Source: Pyrenochaeta sp. MPI-SDFR-AT-0127 (Eukaryota; Ascomycota; Dothideomycetes; Pleosporales; Cucurbitariaceae). From it: 64,000 bases of DNA. The notes beneath the pieces are model-generated. The model saw only the letters and a program-made list of their open reading frames with translations, was not told the origin of the DNA and did no database searches. The position numbers and the translations under genes are program-made. The stretch is from contig JAGTJM010000002.1 in assembly GCA_020747015.1 (NCBI GenBank), positions 558,001 through 622,000 on the forward strand, given 5' to 3'. Each line of letters begins with the position of its first letter. Within the stretch, counting starts at the first letter, position 1. Shown piece by piece: positions 47,324-60,077 of this stretch.

Positions 47324-49661
47324 TTACGACGCCGGACCCGGCCACACACTACTCAATCTCCGTCTTCTCGTAATCGCACTGCCAGGACTAATGCTTCTCC
47401 TTTCTCCATTCGCCATCGTCGCCGCAAAACTATTCTCAAGAATCGCATCCTCAAGGTCGTCCTCCTCTTCAATCTGGTGCACAACATCACTTGGCGGTTC
47501 CTCTTCAAACACAGCTTGTAAGTCCGCATGTGGACCCATCTTCTTCCACTTGCCCCAGAACCAAAAGTCGCTGTCGAAGAGCCATGTAGAGCGCTTAGAA
47601 GGTCCAAAACCGGTCATGGAACGACGTCGTGCGGGTCTCCATAGCGCCGCGCGTTCGTGATAGGCGATTGCAAGCAGGATGGGGAAGTTGAGGATGCGAA
47701 CTGCCGTAATATTTATTTTATGGAACCAGCGTGGCGTTAAGATAAACTTCAGAGGAAGAAGGACGACGAAGGCGAGAAGGTTGAAGGGCGGGCGGTAGGC
47801 GAAGAGGGAATCGGATTTTACACCTTCAAAGGTCAAGACTGCGCGGCGGAATTGTATCTCTGCTGTAGCGTCTGCTGCGATCTTGGAGAAGGTATTGCTG
47901 AGGATCGAAACAAGGACGGTCAGGAAGAGCGTGTTGCCAAGAAATGCATAAATGACCATCAGTGTAGGGCCGAGAATCTCGTGGAATTGGGGAGCTTCAT
48001 CAATGCCTGTGCCATCAAGACCGAACCAGATCCAGAGCATCCATTTGGAGATTGTAATAGAGTTTGGCGAGTCCTCGTAACCTACTTCGGGATTGCTAAT
48101 GCTAAGCCACTTGAGTGCAAGCAAGAAGCCGCCGAAACACCAAAAAGCGATGAGACTCAATGCCGTGAACTCCTTCATCATGGCTCGCAGCGCGATGAAG
48201 AGCATGTTCTCTGGCATGAGATTGAAGGCGATGCGAGGAAAAAGGATAGGCGAGGCAACAGCAAGCACGTCGAGCGCCTGTCGGCCTGTTTCGTCGTTCC
48301 CAATGATCCAGCCGTGGACTCGCATGCTGAAGTAGATGATGAATATGCCGGCGAACGTGACATCCAAGAAAGCCCAAAGTTCTTGTGTGTGAACTTCCCA
48401 TCCATGCTCCAGGCACGATACCAACTCGTCTAGCACCCAACCACCGCCATAGAGGATGAAGATGATCTCAGCATTTGTGAGTAAGTGGTCCTTTCGAACT
48501 GTCATGCACCAACTGTATAGAACGAGTAATATGATGAACTGCACAACCTCAATGATATTTCGAGTCTTTGGTACCATTAGGCGATACTGGTTAAGCAGTG
48601 GCGCTTTTCGGGGATCATACAGCGATATTGGCTTGTGCTTATAGTGGTCTGGTATGATGTCGATGAAGGAAGTTGGTGTATACACGATGCGTCCGCGATA
48701 CACAGCATCGATGACTTTTTGGCTTGCAGAGCTGCTGAGGAGCACCTTGCTCTCAGACACGATGGCGACTTCTAATGCTGTGAGTTTGCCCTCGTAGTCT
48801 CCTTGGCCTCGGAATTCTGATACATGACGCGGGGGGCATCGCTCCTCAGGTGCACCTTGAAAAGGTTGGAACGGTGCAACAAGGATCTGAGCGAGAAGAA
48901 GAAGGCCCTGCTTTCCTGTACTTTCTTCGTCGTAGCGTCGCAAAACTTTCATAGCGACTAGCTCGCAGAGATTGGCGCGTGTGAGGTCGACTGTTTGATG
49001 ATGTCGCTGGAACTGCTGTTCTCGCAGAAATTGCATCCGGTTTACAAGGAGGCAATATACGATAGAAATGTCGTCCTCGTCGTAGAGGCGGTCGACCAGT
49101 GGCTTGACAATCAGAACATTCATTCGCGGCTCTCGCAATTGCTCTACTGTGTATGGATCCTCGATTACGGCCAGGACTAGCCGTCGAATCCTGATACTTA
49201 GTCAGGACTAGATCTTACTGTCAGAGAGCGTCGTAAACATACCTGTGAATGTTGTAATATACTTTCAGATCAGCATGTGGATATGGCGCAAACAACTCTC
49301 TTTGTCCCACAGGCTCGCCTGCGCCATTGAAACAACCATCCGAACCTGCATTATCATCGTCTGGTAGGAGAGTCTCCTGCTCTTCCCTACTCTTTGCTGA
49401 GCGCAATGCATCACTCAAAGTCCGCTGGTTTTCCGTGAAATGGGGTCGCTTGAGATACTTCCGGAACTCAATATGCCCCGAACTTTTGCGCGTTGCTGGT
49501 GGAGGTCGAGATGATGGTGATGCATCGCCACCATTACTCTGGACAGCAGTGCTATCGTAGCTATGACGACTTTGGCTGGGGCTCAGTCGGGGCCGAGGAA
49601 AGGTGCCATAAGCGGAACTTCCGCTCCTGTCCCAATCTGGATTCGAGGTTGGGCCCGACAT
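47324..49661 (-). CDS. yvc1: TRP-type vacuolar cation (calcium) channel, Yvc1-like
   Basis: Two exons, 49243-49661 and 47324-49196, GTATGT..AAG intron; 763 residues. A disordered N-terminus of about 120 residues precedes IRIRRLVLAVIEDPYTVEQLREPRMN and IVYCLLVNRMQFLREQQ, both conserved in fungal Yvc1. The membrane region contains about six helices, including IEVVQFIILLVLYSWCM, WAFLDVTFAGIFIIYFSMRVHG, LNLMPENMLFIALRAMMKEFTALSLIAFWCFGGFLLALKW and the pore-proximal WIWFGLDGTGIDEAPQFHEILGPTLMVIYAFLGNTLFLTVLVSILSNTF. The C-terminal tail is acidic (EEEDDLEDAI). In yeast this channel releases vacuolar calcium in response to stretch, lipid and calcium. Confidence 0.9.
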
Positions 49662-51593
49662 ATGAGGCCCACAGGATTAGGTAACAGGTGAAGGATGGGT
49701 AGCAATTGTGGTAATGCGAGCCGATGTCGTCTGCTACGACGCGTGCTGGATAAAGATAAGCCTGTACGCGTCCCAAAGCGGAAGCGATTGACGAGGCCTG
49801 TGGGGCAGCAGCAGGCGCGCGCCGTAGGTTGCCCTGAGTTTCCGTGCCCTGTGATCCGCAATTTCGCGATTGATTGACTTGTTGCGAACAATTGGCGTTG
49901 TGAGAATGTCTTCGGTGCCCCCACAATGGCTTTGTGGGGATTGAGAAGGCGGCGAGGGAAAGCAGGATTCAGTTGCGCCCAGTCGTAGATCGGAGCCAAG
50001 TTTCACGCTTAACACTTCTTTGACAAGAGGGGCTTGGCGGGGCAGAGACCGCTCCACCCAAACTCACTGTCAATACAACTGCTCTTCTATTCACTCTTCT
50101 CAAGGAAATTTATCTTGGCTCGCGAAAGCATGTGTTTGGTCGAGAAAACTCCATTGGTGAGCAAACCGTTAAAGACGAGTTCAATGCTTTTCCATCAACA
50201 CAAATGCCGACCGCGTCAGCTCCAAACTTGAACACCTTCCCTTGCAGCCTAAGAAACCTATACAACAAAAGGCCTGCGTGCAGCTTTCGTAGTCCCGAAA
50301 ATGCTTGTCTTCGTTTAAGTAACAGCTCCTACGACTGCAACATAAGGAAGCCTACTCAGTTTAGACAATGCTAAATGTGCGTGCGTGCTTCAATTGCTGT
50401 TCCTCAAAGGCACCTGATAGTGAAAGTACGATCGACAATCATACTCGCGTGATAGAATAGTAATCCTTTGGTGACTCTGCTCTTGCTGATCTAGGGGAAA
50501 GGACACATTTTCATACATTGAGCGATGCTTCCAATGTCAGCACAACGGACAAAATCCCTCCTCTACAAAGTGCAGGCATGCCTCAAGCTCAAACTCTGTG
50601 CATCTGGCATCTCCTACAGGTCTCATTATTTACAACCTTGTGTCTTGAAGAACAAACGTTCCAGCTTTTCGGCCGCGTCTTCGGTAAATAGACCAACCTC
50701 GGAAAGCCAAGAAGGATTATCAAATCCTGAGGTTCTACATCGAAGTCGAGATCAAACACGACTTTATCTAAGCGACCTGTTGGAAAAAATTGCCAAGAGA
50801 ACAGATCACAACAGATCGTCCAACGTGAACTGTTCGGAAGAACGTGTAGAGGAACAGATCATGACAGCTCAGTGCGACGAGAGGAGAGTCACTGAGGTAT
50901 ATAAAGAGGCTTCTGGAACGGATGTAATTCTCTTTCTCTCGTTGTACTTATTGCAAATCACTTACAGGAATACAATACTTGTTTGCCACATACCCTAAGC
51001 GCTGAGTTTATTTTCACGATCGGCAACCCTGTACTCCCTTTACGTAGTCTACCACTGAAGTCTTTAGATCCTACTGGTATGTAAGCAGATCCTAATACAC
51101 TACCGCGCGCAGGAAAACAAAGATCAAAGCGATTGATGCACGGATATGCCATGGCATTCTTGAAACACAGGAAGTATACAGAGAAGCATAATCTTATCCC
51201 AAGATACAAGGCGACAAGACGGCGAAGAGGCAGTTGGACAAAGCCGTGCTTAGAGAAGCTTTATCAGCACTGTAGTGATGTTTTATGATGACGCTAGACT
51301 CTTGACGGCTGCGCTAACCCTTGGATCTTCCTGGTCCCACGCTTGAGTCCTCCACGCCAGCTGCCCTTTCATCAAAGACAGGCGAGGAACTCTTCCCGCC
51401 TGCTACTCCCAAGTTGGCCGCAGAGTTTCGCCATTCACAAGCTATCCGTGAACTCTGAAAAGTTCTTAACACGTCAGGAAAGTTCGAACACTTGTTGCGA
51501 ATACTAGATAAAAGATAGGTGCAACATGTATTCTTTCCATTATCACACTACACACGTGGTAGGGAACAGAGGCACGGCGAGAAAAATACCTCT
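49662..51593. other. 1.9 kb intergenic region
   Basis: Upstream of the Yvc1-like gene and downstream of the P450 gene. A 157-codon frame at 50525-50998 has an ATG but no signal peptide, motif or splice evidence and is not called. Confidence 0.45.
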
Positions 51594-53182
51594 TTAAGCG
51601 CGCGGGTTCAGCCCCACAGCAACTTGTTTGGTCCGCACATCATTCAAAAGGTTGGCAATGTCCTTATCTGCGGCATTATATGACTCCTCAATGATTCGCT
51701 TATGTCCTTCACTCCTAGGCTCGAACGCGGCTTCAAAGGGCTTCGGTGCGGACACAAAACCAGTTGTGAATGTGCTTTCGTCCACAAGAGGTCTCTTGCC
51801 GTCCTTTGATTTAATGTTGAACGCCCATAGAAGCCTCATAATTACTATTGTAACTGAGTTGCGCGCGATGAAGCGGCCCGGACATACTCGGCGCCCGTAG
51901 CCAAAATTGCTGGGCTGCGATTTACCGATCCACCGTTCCGGTCGGAAATCAATTGGAGAGTCAAACAATCGCTCATCCTTTCTCATCGCAATGAACAGAG
52001 GTATAATGGTTGATCCCTTGGGGATCAAGTAGCCCTTGTATTCATCGTCTTGAGAAGTGGCATGTGGAATACCAGCAGGTACGATGTGACGCCAGCGGAA
52101 ATTCTCTTCTACGACAGCCTGGATATAGGGAAGATTGTCAATATCATCGAAAGTTGGTAGTCTGTCCTTTCCTACGATATTGTCAATCTCTGCTTGTGCT
52201 TTAGGGATCCACTCTGGATATGCTAGGCAGGCCAAGGTAAAGATCTGTAAGGTGATATTAGTTGTTTCTACACCTGCGTCACAAAGAACGCCGATATCCC
52301 ATGAGATTTCAACGTCGGTCATTTGCGCCGTTTCTTTCGCATTCTTGAAGTCTTTGCTCCAGTTCCAGCCTTCACGTTTTAGTGCATCCTGCATATTTGC
52401 CATATGCAGATCCGCCCACATCTGATACCATTTCTCAGCTGTCTTTTTCCATGGTGCGAGAGGAGATGGCAAGTAATTCAAAGCCGGTAAAGCATCCACG
52501 ATCCAAGCGCCAACCTGGCCAGCGATGGTAAAGTTCTTTAGGCACTCGTGACTTCGCTGGAGCTGCCATTCCTCACCAGTCTCTATACGGAAACCAAATG
52601 TGAGTGCGTACACGACACTTGCGGCGAAACGCTCATACTGCGCAGGAAAGTTGTTGCTGCTTAACAAACCATTCAGGAGTTGCTTGCTTTCTAGGTCTTG
52701 CAAAGGCGTGTAGCAGGCTGAAGCTCGAGGGCTCAATACAGTGGCTTCAAGCCGTTGGTGCAGAAGGAAGTCATCCCCGAAAGGCTTAAACATGATATGA
52801 TTTCCCTTGCACGTCAAATCTTGGGCCATCACCTAAAGCGGTCAGCATTCGAGTATGTATGTTTACAAGAAAGTGCTGAACTGACCATCCGTGGGCGGCT
52901 GCTGTATATATTTGCTCTTTTGTCCAGTAGATCTCTTGCAGTGTGATAATCTCCAATGATGATGACATTGGTGCCGCCAAAGTCGCAGCTGACCAGCGGC
53001 CCATATTGGTCAACCCACTTCGAGAATGTGACCCAAACAGCGTCTGCAGGTGCTTGGTGGAGATTTCCAATGATCGGCAGGCGAGGTGGCCCGGGTGGGA
53101 GTTTTGCGCGATGTTTCTTCTGGATGAAAACATACGTGACAACAACCAGGCCGGCAACAAGTAGAGCGGTCGAAGAAAGCAT
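51594..53182 (-). CDS. Cytochrome P450, OrdA/CYP64-like
   Basis: Two exons, 52886-53182 and 51594-52832, GTCAGT..TAG intron in phase 0; 511 residues. The N-terminal anchor MLSSTALLVAGLVVVTYVF is followed by the proline hinge KLPPGPPRLPIIGNLHQ. The I-helix oxygen-binding motif AGVETT is at about 285-290 and the K-helix ExxR (ENFR) at about 342-345. FRPERW and the haem loop FGYGRRVCPGR, with the ligand Cys at about 416, complete the set. It resembles the microsomal P450 group that includes O-methylsterigmatocystin oxidoreductase, common in specialised-metabolism clusters. The substrate is unknown. It lies 7 kb from the RiPP precursor, with two unrelated-looking genes between. Confidence 0.93.
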
Positions 53183-54382
53183 GATGAATTTAAACCAAAT
53201 TTTAGGATCCCCGCACTACGAAGAGGGAGATAGTTAAGAGCGGGGAGGCTGATTCCCAGGTTTTGATGCGGCTCGTGTGGGGACCAATGCGCTTTGCAGA
53301 GAACATGCGCGGCCCATATTAAATCTTTCTCCCTGCAGCCATCGAAGAACCTGGCAGAAGAAGGATGTGAAGTGCTTCTGCTGGACTAGTAGCGGTGTCT
53401 GCTGCGCAACAAAGTCTGAGTCGTGGCCGCAACTTTTGGCAAAGCATGCATCCATATTCGAGATATCTGGCCTACATCAATTCGCAACTTCGCGTCTATT
53501 GACAAATGGAAACTTCTTTACGAGCTGCGTTGTCATCCGAACCAGGGTCTGCCCCTATCAACACCAATCTGTGGACTGGAAGTAACACATCGGTCCGACA
53601 ACTCCCATGCTCATCTTTCCATGCAGAACTGACAAGCCATCACAACAGCAAATGCCAGCCTACAGTACAATGGCACGTCTTTACTTGTCTGATGGATATT
53701 TCTAGGATATGTTGCATTACCTTGAGAAGCAGTCTCCGTGGTCCACCTCACAAATGTTATTTGTAAAGAGGATCAGACGATGGAATATTGTGAACATCAA
53801 CTTAAGACTCCAAACATATTGGTTATATGGAATACATATTGCGTTGGAAATCTTGATAAGAGGCTAAAGTTCGTTCCCCACTCCGATGGCTCTCAAATGC
53901 AGTCCTTCCTTTTTGTGCAGCAATACAATGCTGAACACGGTGGGCGAGTCAGTGGTCTCTCGGCCTCTCCCAAGCGAGGAGCCTATCCCAGCGGCAAAAC
54001 ATCCCATTCGCTAGGGCAACCATGCCGGGCCCCCGAGGGAAAGCGCTTATAGGCCTTGTGATGTTGCGTACTGATGAAGAGAATGATATGCAGAGTGCGG
54101 AAGGGACAAGCAAAGGATGCACAGTAACAAGCAAAATTATGATTGCGTCTAACGTCCAGAAAGAAAAGTAGCGAAAATACGGAGGGAGCCCCGCTCTTGT
54201 TCATTTTTATTTGGTTTTTCGTGATTGAAGGCGTACCTGGAAAGCTCGCGCCAAAAGATCGCTGTCGTCTTGGGCTTCAGCCCTTGGGATTCATATCCCT
54301 GGTGGTGTTTCATCAAAGCATTCACCGCTGTCCTCTCCTCAAACCTCTCTGCCACTCTTTGGAGTTTCTGCCCGAGGGCGAA
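53183..54382. other. Divergent intergenic region
   Basis: About 1.2 kb between the P450 (minus) and the second Pth11-like receptor (plus). Contains promoters presumably; no supported gene. Confidence 0.45.
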
Positions 54383-55756
54383 ATGGACGACTACCGTTCG
54401 ACGCTCAACACAGTAGGCTGGGTGCTCGCTACTTTTTCCACACTTTTCGTGATAGCAAGAGTCTACACCCGAGGGTGGATCTCTACAGCGCAGCTTGGCT
54501 GGGATGATTGGTGCATGGTCTCTGCGTGGGTATGTTCAATCTCTGAATGAGTCATAATTCTCTGAGTAGGCTCTTTTACTAATTACTTGAGGATTTCCCC
54601 AGATCTTCGCTATCATATGCACTGCTCTGGTTACGGCAGGAACCACTTATGGATTCGGTCAGCACATCGTGGACATTGAAAATGTAGAGAACCGAGCAAT
54701 GGCGGGCATGTATGTGCTCCTCGCCCCATGTTTCTCGATTCTAAGCGCTTTCTTCACCAAGACGTCAATAATCATAGCCTTTATGCGCATCATAGGAAGT
54801 ACCAAAACGTGGGTGCACAAACTTATCGCTTGGCTACCGCTTGTGATCCTGTTTGTTGGGTCGGCATTGGCTTGTGGCACCATGATCTTCTTTTGTTGGC
54901 CAATACAGAAGTCATGGAGGCCGTACCTGGAGGGGTCGTGCATGGATCCAATCATGATGGACATTGTTGGGCGAGGAGTCTCTGGTCAGTGTTCTAAATC
55001 AAGTTGTAAGACCAATGTTAACATATGTAGCATACAATGCCCTTATGGATGTGTTTTGTGCAATTGTGCCTTACTTTCTAATCCGGAACCTCAACATCCC
55101 ACGGAAGGACAAGCGAAACTTGGTTATCCTGATGGGTGGCAGTATCTTGTAATTTCGAACCTGCAAAATAAAATCTAGACTAGTGTAGACTAACCAGAAT
55201 TGCAGCGGCGCAGTAGCAACTATCATGAAGATTGTCGCAATGAGTACCATTTCGAACGTTGCTGACATCACCCACTCCTGGTCCGAAATCACGGTCTGGT
55301 ATCTGTCAGTGACTTGAACAAACTACTTTCGCCTACATATACCTTTACTTACATCAAATTAGCACCGAGAATCATGTGTTGATAATCACTGGTTCATTTC
55401 CTGCTCTCCGTCCGTTCTGGCGAGTTGTCGTCGGCAAATACAGCTCCTATCGCTCCTCAAACAAATCCTCATCATTAAAAAATGACTCGCGAAGGACTCA
55501 GGGCGATCTTGTCGCCCTGCACACTATTGGATCCACACCACGAGAAAAAAGAGTTGTTGGCCCCTACTCAGTAAACATGAGAGATAGTAGTGAGGAAAGC
55601 TTGACAGAACGAAAATATGCAGATACAGAGAGCTTGGAAGGGATCCTGAATTATGGTGACCATAGAGCAAAAGTTTCGTCGAAGGTAGACGATAAACGGC
55701 GCGGTGGAGAGAGTGAAACAAGTATTACCGTCACCAGGGAAGTGGAGATTATCTGA
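54383..55756 (+). CDS. Pth11-like / rhodopsin-domain integral membrane protein
   Basis: Five exons: 54383-54529, 54603-54984, 55031-55148, 55206-55298 and 55363-55756, all in phase; 377 residues. The ATG at 54383 opens MDDYRSTLNTVGWVLATFSTLFVIARVYTR, helix 1 of the family. LGWDDWCMV, TTYGFGQHIVDI, SILSAFFTKTSIIIAFMRI, FFCWPIQKSW, YNALMDVFCAIVPYFLIRNLNIPRKDKRNLVILMGGSIF and VLIITGSFPALRPFWR follow in the order expected for this seven-helix group. No CFEM domain is present. The tail is charged and Ser-rich. It is a putative plasma-membrane receptor with unknown ligand, the second of this type in the window. Confidence 0.87.
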
Positions 55757-56777
55757 GGGGGAAGTGGGTTGGCATATTAAGTTTTGCACAGTTTCATACT
55801 AGAACACTTGTCCATCAAGAGGTAGATGCATATCGCAAGAACAGGTGAGCGAAGCTGACAGACGAAAGCAGGCATTCTACTTTTCTTCGACTATTTGACG
55901 TAGTAGCCTTTGCTGCGACTACGTACGAGACATAATGTCTGTACCCTCCTATCTTATGAGCTATGAAGCGCACGCACAGCCGAAGTTGTACTTGGCGTAA
56001 AAACTCTGTTCGAAAAGTAACATACTGCGGAAACAATGGTGATACTACAAACCTAGACAATGAGTTCTAGGGCACTAGTTTCCACGAGATGCGTCTCTAC
56101 AGATGGGATGAAATTGCTGGGGATATTCAATTACTCCACCGCAAGATAAGCAGCAAATTGACTTTTATCAGCTTTCATAGTGGACAGAGATTGTACCTGG
56201 TGTCAAGTTCGCAATGACGGGAGCTCGTGCCTTAATTTCGAAATTATTGACCTCTCGGGAGGGGAATCTTGATCTATTATGGCCGAAGCTAGATTTTACT
56301 GCCGAAGAGAGAAATTGACCAAAACGAGAATAACATCTTTTTCCCTCTTCCCAATCTGGCGATTGCATTCATGCTCCTCCTCGCAGTGGTGGCCTAAGAC
56401 GCCGGACATATGACCATTATTACGCGAACAGTGGGTGCTGCTACGAAAAGCAGCTTCTGAAAATGCTTACAAGTCTGAGAATACTTCATTTAGGCATATA
56501 GATATCGCGCTAAGAGATTTAATTCTTGGAGAAACTTAAGGGGAACATTGTCCTACATGTAAGCGTTGTCGACTATGAACTTTCAGCATGGTATAGTCGC
56601 TCTTGTGAATACGTCAATATCACGAAGCCGCCGAAAGATACTTATTTTGATTAGAAAGAGGGTCCGGCTTTCACAAATGTATACGTTCTGGTCACGTGAA
56701 TGGCTGACGTCTGTCGTGTCATCTGAGTTAGTGGGGGTAACTACCTTAGTCGTATCGGATTACAATACCTACCTACA
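55757..56777. other. Intergenic region
   Basis: About 1 kb between two plus-strand genes, AT-rich, nothing recognised. Confidence 0.5.
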
Positions 56778-58898
56778 ATGGCGCACGGTGCTCCCCTGTG
56801 TACAAAGTGTGCCCTATTTGAAGAACGCATTGCCTCCGAGGCCGATGTTGAGTATGCCGTAGCAGAGAGTTTTCGCTCTCTCTCGGCAACCGCTGCTGCT
56901 GGATGTTGCCTATGCGCCCACATTCGCCAGCGCTTACTTTATGGAACCCCAACGGAACACGGTACTCTTCGTGATAGCAACCTTCCGATAATTGTGTCAG
57001 CGAGACTCGACTATATTCTAATCAACTCACCAGTTCAAGGGGATGGTGCCGTAGAGTTGTGGCCTCGTCCGGACCTGTTTCTTGAAGGGCTTACAGATTA
57101 TCAGGACGGCGAGCGTATAGAGGCTGATGCTGAGGAGGACATACAGAAACAACCCAGTCGCATCTATTCTCTCCAAAATGTTGAAGGGCTTGATGCGCTC
57201 GCTTCAATGACACGGGACTGGGTGTCTAGGTGCCTCAAAAATCATGAGACGTGTCAGCTCCCCTTTAGCGGTGCTAAAAGATCTGTTTGTACTGATCGTG
57301 TTATACCAAATCTTCCCACACGGCTAATCGATGTGGGTACTGGTCTGGGACCCCCAGATCCAAAGTTGTTCATCCCGGACGCGGCACTGCGACATGCTGA
57401 CTACTTTGCATTAAGCTACAGCTGGGGTAAAGGCATGTTTCCTGCGAGGATGACTGCAACAAACATTGGCAAAATGCAGCAGCGTATCGACATGGACAGC
57501 CTTCCAAAAACAGTACAAGACGCTATCGTATTCACAAAACGGGTCGGATTGACGCGCTATCTCTGGGTTGATGCTCTATGTATCGTTCAAACGAAAGAAC
57601 AGGATACACCTGGAGATGATGCAGCTCACATTTCAGACTGGATTCAAGAATCTCAAAAGTTCGGTGAATATTATCATAATGCTCTATGTACCCTAGCTGC
57701 AACTGGAACGTCATGCTCAAAACAAGGTCTCTTCCTAGACCGACCAGGACTGGATTTTCCGATCCGACCTTGTCGCCTGCATCGCTACAATCCTTCTGGT
57801 CTTCCTCGCACCATGGTCATCGAAGATGTGCCTCCATCATGGTGGGACATGATCCAGATTGGACCGCTCTTTTTCAGAGGCTGGACGATGCAAGAGAGAG
57901 CCATGTCGATGCGAATGGTCCACTTCGCACGTGATGCCGTTCTTTGGGAGTGCAACGAGATCAAAGCGTCTGAGTTCTCCCCACAAGGTTTACATGACGA
58001 TGATCAGTATACATTAGATCTGGGTGAAGATCTGATGAATCTGCGCGCCCTGCTTCAGGGCGTTCAAAAGGATGAATACGTGCAAGGATGGTACGACTTT
58101 GCGACGAAGTACTCGATGTGTCAATTCACCTTCTTCTCTGATCGCATGTCAGCACTGTCAGGACTGGCACATCGCATGCAAGACTTAACTGGAGAGAGAT
58201 ATATCGCAGGACTATGGGGACCAACTCTTCATAGCGGGCTTGCTTGGATAAACATGCAAAGAAGAGAAGAAACGGACTTGCCTACCACCGATTTTATTGC
58301 TCCAACATGGTCATGGGCATCGCTACCTTTCGCTGGAAACGTACGGTTTCTATACTGTTACCACTTAAGGAACACCTCAATTGAAGATGAATTACATGCG
58401 AATTGGCAATTCCCCTTGGAGGTGCTCAATGTGCAAATTCATTCTAGCAGACCGGACGACACAGGGCCAATCGAGTGGGGCCGCATAAGAGCACGAGGCT
58501 CAGTGCTGCACATTGAAATGACAGAGGTGACTTTGGCGTGGCGTACTTCACCAAACTATCAGGGGCATCCAAACTCGCTAGGGTTCTCGCGGAAAGGGTT
58601 AGATCCCTCGAAGCCAATTGGCGGTCTATATCTGGATACTTTACTTCCAGATGATGCTGCAGCTCTGTGCACAATCACATGCCTCCTCGTCGCGGATGAC
58701 GTCGAGGAGGAAACTCAAGAAGACGAGATGGATCAAGCCGATGCCCAAAGGCGTGAGTTAAAAGCAGCTGCGATTGTCTTACGGCCAACTGGCAAGAATC
58801 AGGACGGCATCGTAGAGTACACACGTATTGGGCTGCTGATCATACCTCAATGGTATTTAAGCGGTTCTCATGAGCAGGTCACAGTTGACCTCGTGTGA
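56778..58898 (+). CDS. HET (heterokaryon incompatibility) domain protein
   Basis: Single exon, 706 residues from the ATG at 56778. A Cys-rich N-terminus (CTKCALFEERI...CCLCAHI) precedes the HET domain at about 209-370. The domain's diagnostic motifs are YFALSYSWGKG, DSLPKTVQDAIVFTKRVGLTRYLWVDALCIVQ and the later ALCTLAATGTSCSKQGLF. The FFRGWTMQERAMSMRMVHF motif and a C-terminal region with FIAPTWSWASLPF are typical of long HET proteins. These proteins act in the cytoplasm in non-self recognition and can trigger cell death, though most paralogues are untested. Intact in this copy. Confidence 0.95.
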   Translation: MAHGAPLCTKCALFEERIASEADVEYAVAESFRSLSATAAAGCCLCAHIRQRLLYGTPTEHGTLRDSNLPIIVSARLDYILINSPVQGDGAVELWPRPDLFLEGLTDYQDGERIEADAEEDIQKQPSRIYSLQNVEGLDALASMTRDWVSRCLKNHETCQLPFSGAKRSVCTDRVIPNLPTRLIDVGTGLGPPDPKLFIPDAALRHADYFALSYSWGKGMFPARMTATNIGKMQQRIDMDSLPKTVQDAIVFTKRVGLTRYLWVDALCIVQTKEQDTPGDDAAHISDWIQESQKFGEYYHNALCTLAATGTSCSKQGLFLDRPGLDFPIRPCRLHRYNPSGLPRTMVIEDVPPSWWDMIQIGPLFFRGWTMQERAMSMRMVHFARDAVLWECNEIKASEFSPQGLHDDDQYTLDLGEDLMNLRALLQGVQKDEYVQGWYDFATKYSMCQFTFFSDRMSALSGLAHRMQDLTGERYIAGLWGPTLHSGLAWINMQRREETDLPTTDFIAPTWSWASLPFAGNVRFLYCYHLRNTSIEDELHANWQFPLEVLNVQIHSSRPDDTGPIEWGRIRARGSVLHIEMTEVTLAWRTSPNYQGHPNSLGFSRKGLDPSKPIGGLYLDTLLPDDAAALCTITCLLVADDVEEETQEDEMDQADAQRRELKAAAIVLRPTGKNQDGIVEYTRIGLLIIPQWYLSGSHEQVTVDLV

Positions 58899-60077
58899 TT
58901 TCTCAAATGATATCATTACACATACCAGTATATACTTTATGATTTATGTCTTTTGGAAAGTACGAAACTCAGAGGCTACGGAGCTAGACAACCATTCATA
59001 ATTGTGCCTTGAACCAGTTGTCAGAGCGTGGCAAGAACGAGACACATAGATCTCAAGGGGATTAAGTTTTCGAATGCGTTCGGCTCATTCCGTACAATGC
59101 AGAAGTTTATGCGGGTAAGCACAGCGGTGTAGGCAACGCTTCTGCGGACAGATGGTTCTTCATTGCAGGAATGAAGCGGGACGACGCGGATTAGCGTCCG
59201 CACCCTGTGGGCTGTCTGCCACGCCAGCTGAACCAGGTATAGCTGCATGCAGAACGCGGCTGCAACCGATTAGGACCTAGTCCAATCCAATCCAACACAA
59301 CTAAACAAGTCGCGCTCTCCTTTATATCAGGACTCATTCAAGGCCATAGACAATCTCCCTCCCTCCGGAAACATTCCTCAGACCATTAAGGGCGTTCAAC
59401 GAAGTGTGACGGACAGATTATGATTGAATCGTGCAGCGACCAAGACGAGCTGACTGGCCCATGTCATGCAAAGTCCTCGTACCCACTCTAGACCATTCGC
59501 CACCAACTGCGACGTTAACATCTGATTTTCTTTTTCATGCCGGCGGGTGCACTGCATTACTATGGAGCTCGTATTTTTTTTTTTTGAGTGCTGAAGCTTC
59601 CGAAAATCTTGGTGATAGCCTAGTACTCAGAACACGAGCTCCTTCGTAGACGAAGCCGGCATTTCCGCAGCCGGAACATGTATTTCTTCTGCATCTGTAC
59701 GAATGAGGATAGAGGTGTGTTACGATTCTCACATGGAAGGATCGAGGTGGATTAGTTGTCTAGGAGGAGCACTTAGTAGAGTAGGTGAGAATAGGACAGT
59801 AAATTTTCAATCTGTAAAATCATAAAATGAGTTGAACACGGGAGCCAAAGGAGTGAGGATCCCGCTGCCTATCAAATGGTCGTCTAGCGTCTCCCAAGTG
59901 GCTTGATGGCTCAAACTTCCTTGAATCGTTTGAACTTTAACGCCAGATCATGTGACCTTTTTTTTCCTCTCACACAGCTGATACGACCTCCGGGTTATAA
60001 CACCACCCTTTAAAATAAAAATAGTTCATACCCCGCTTAGACTGCTGTCATTCCAAGGAATTCTACGTAACAGCTTT
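58899..60077. other. Intergenic region
   Basis: About 1.2 kb with a 12-base T run at about 59574-59585 and another near 59958. Nothing coding is supported. Confidence 0.5.

Noticed and set aside
50525..50998. 157-codon plus-strand frame
   Set aside because: ATG present, but composition is not gene-like and there is no domain, signal peptide or neighbour support.
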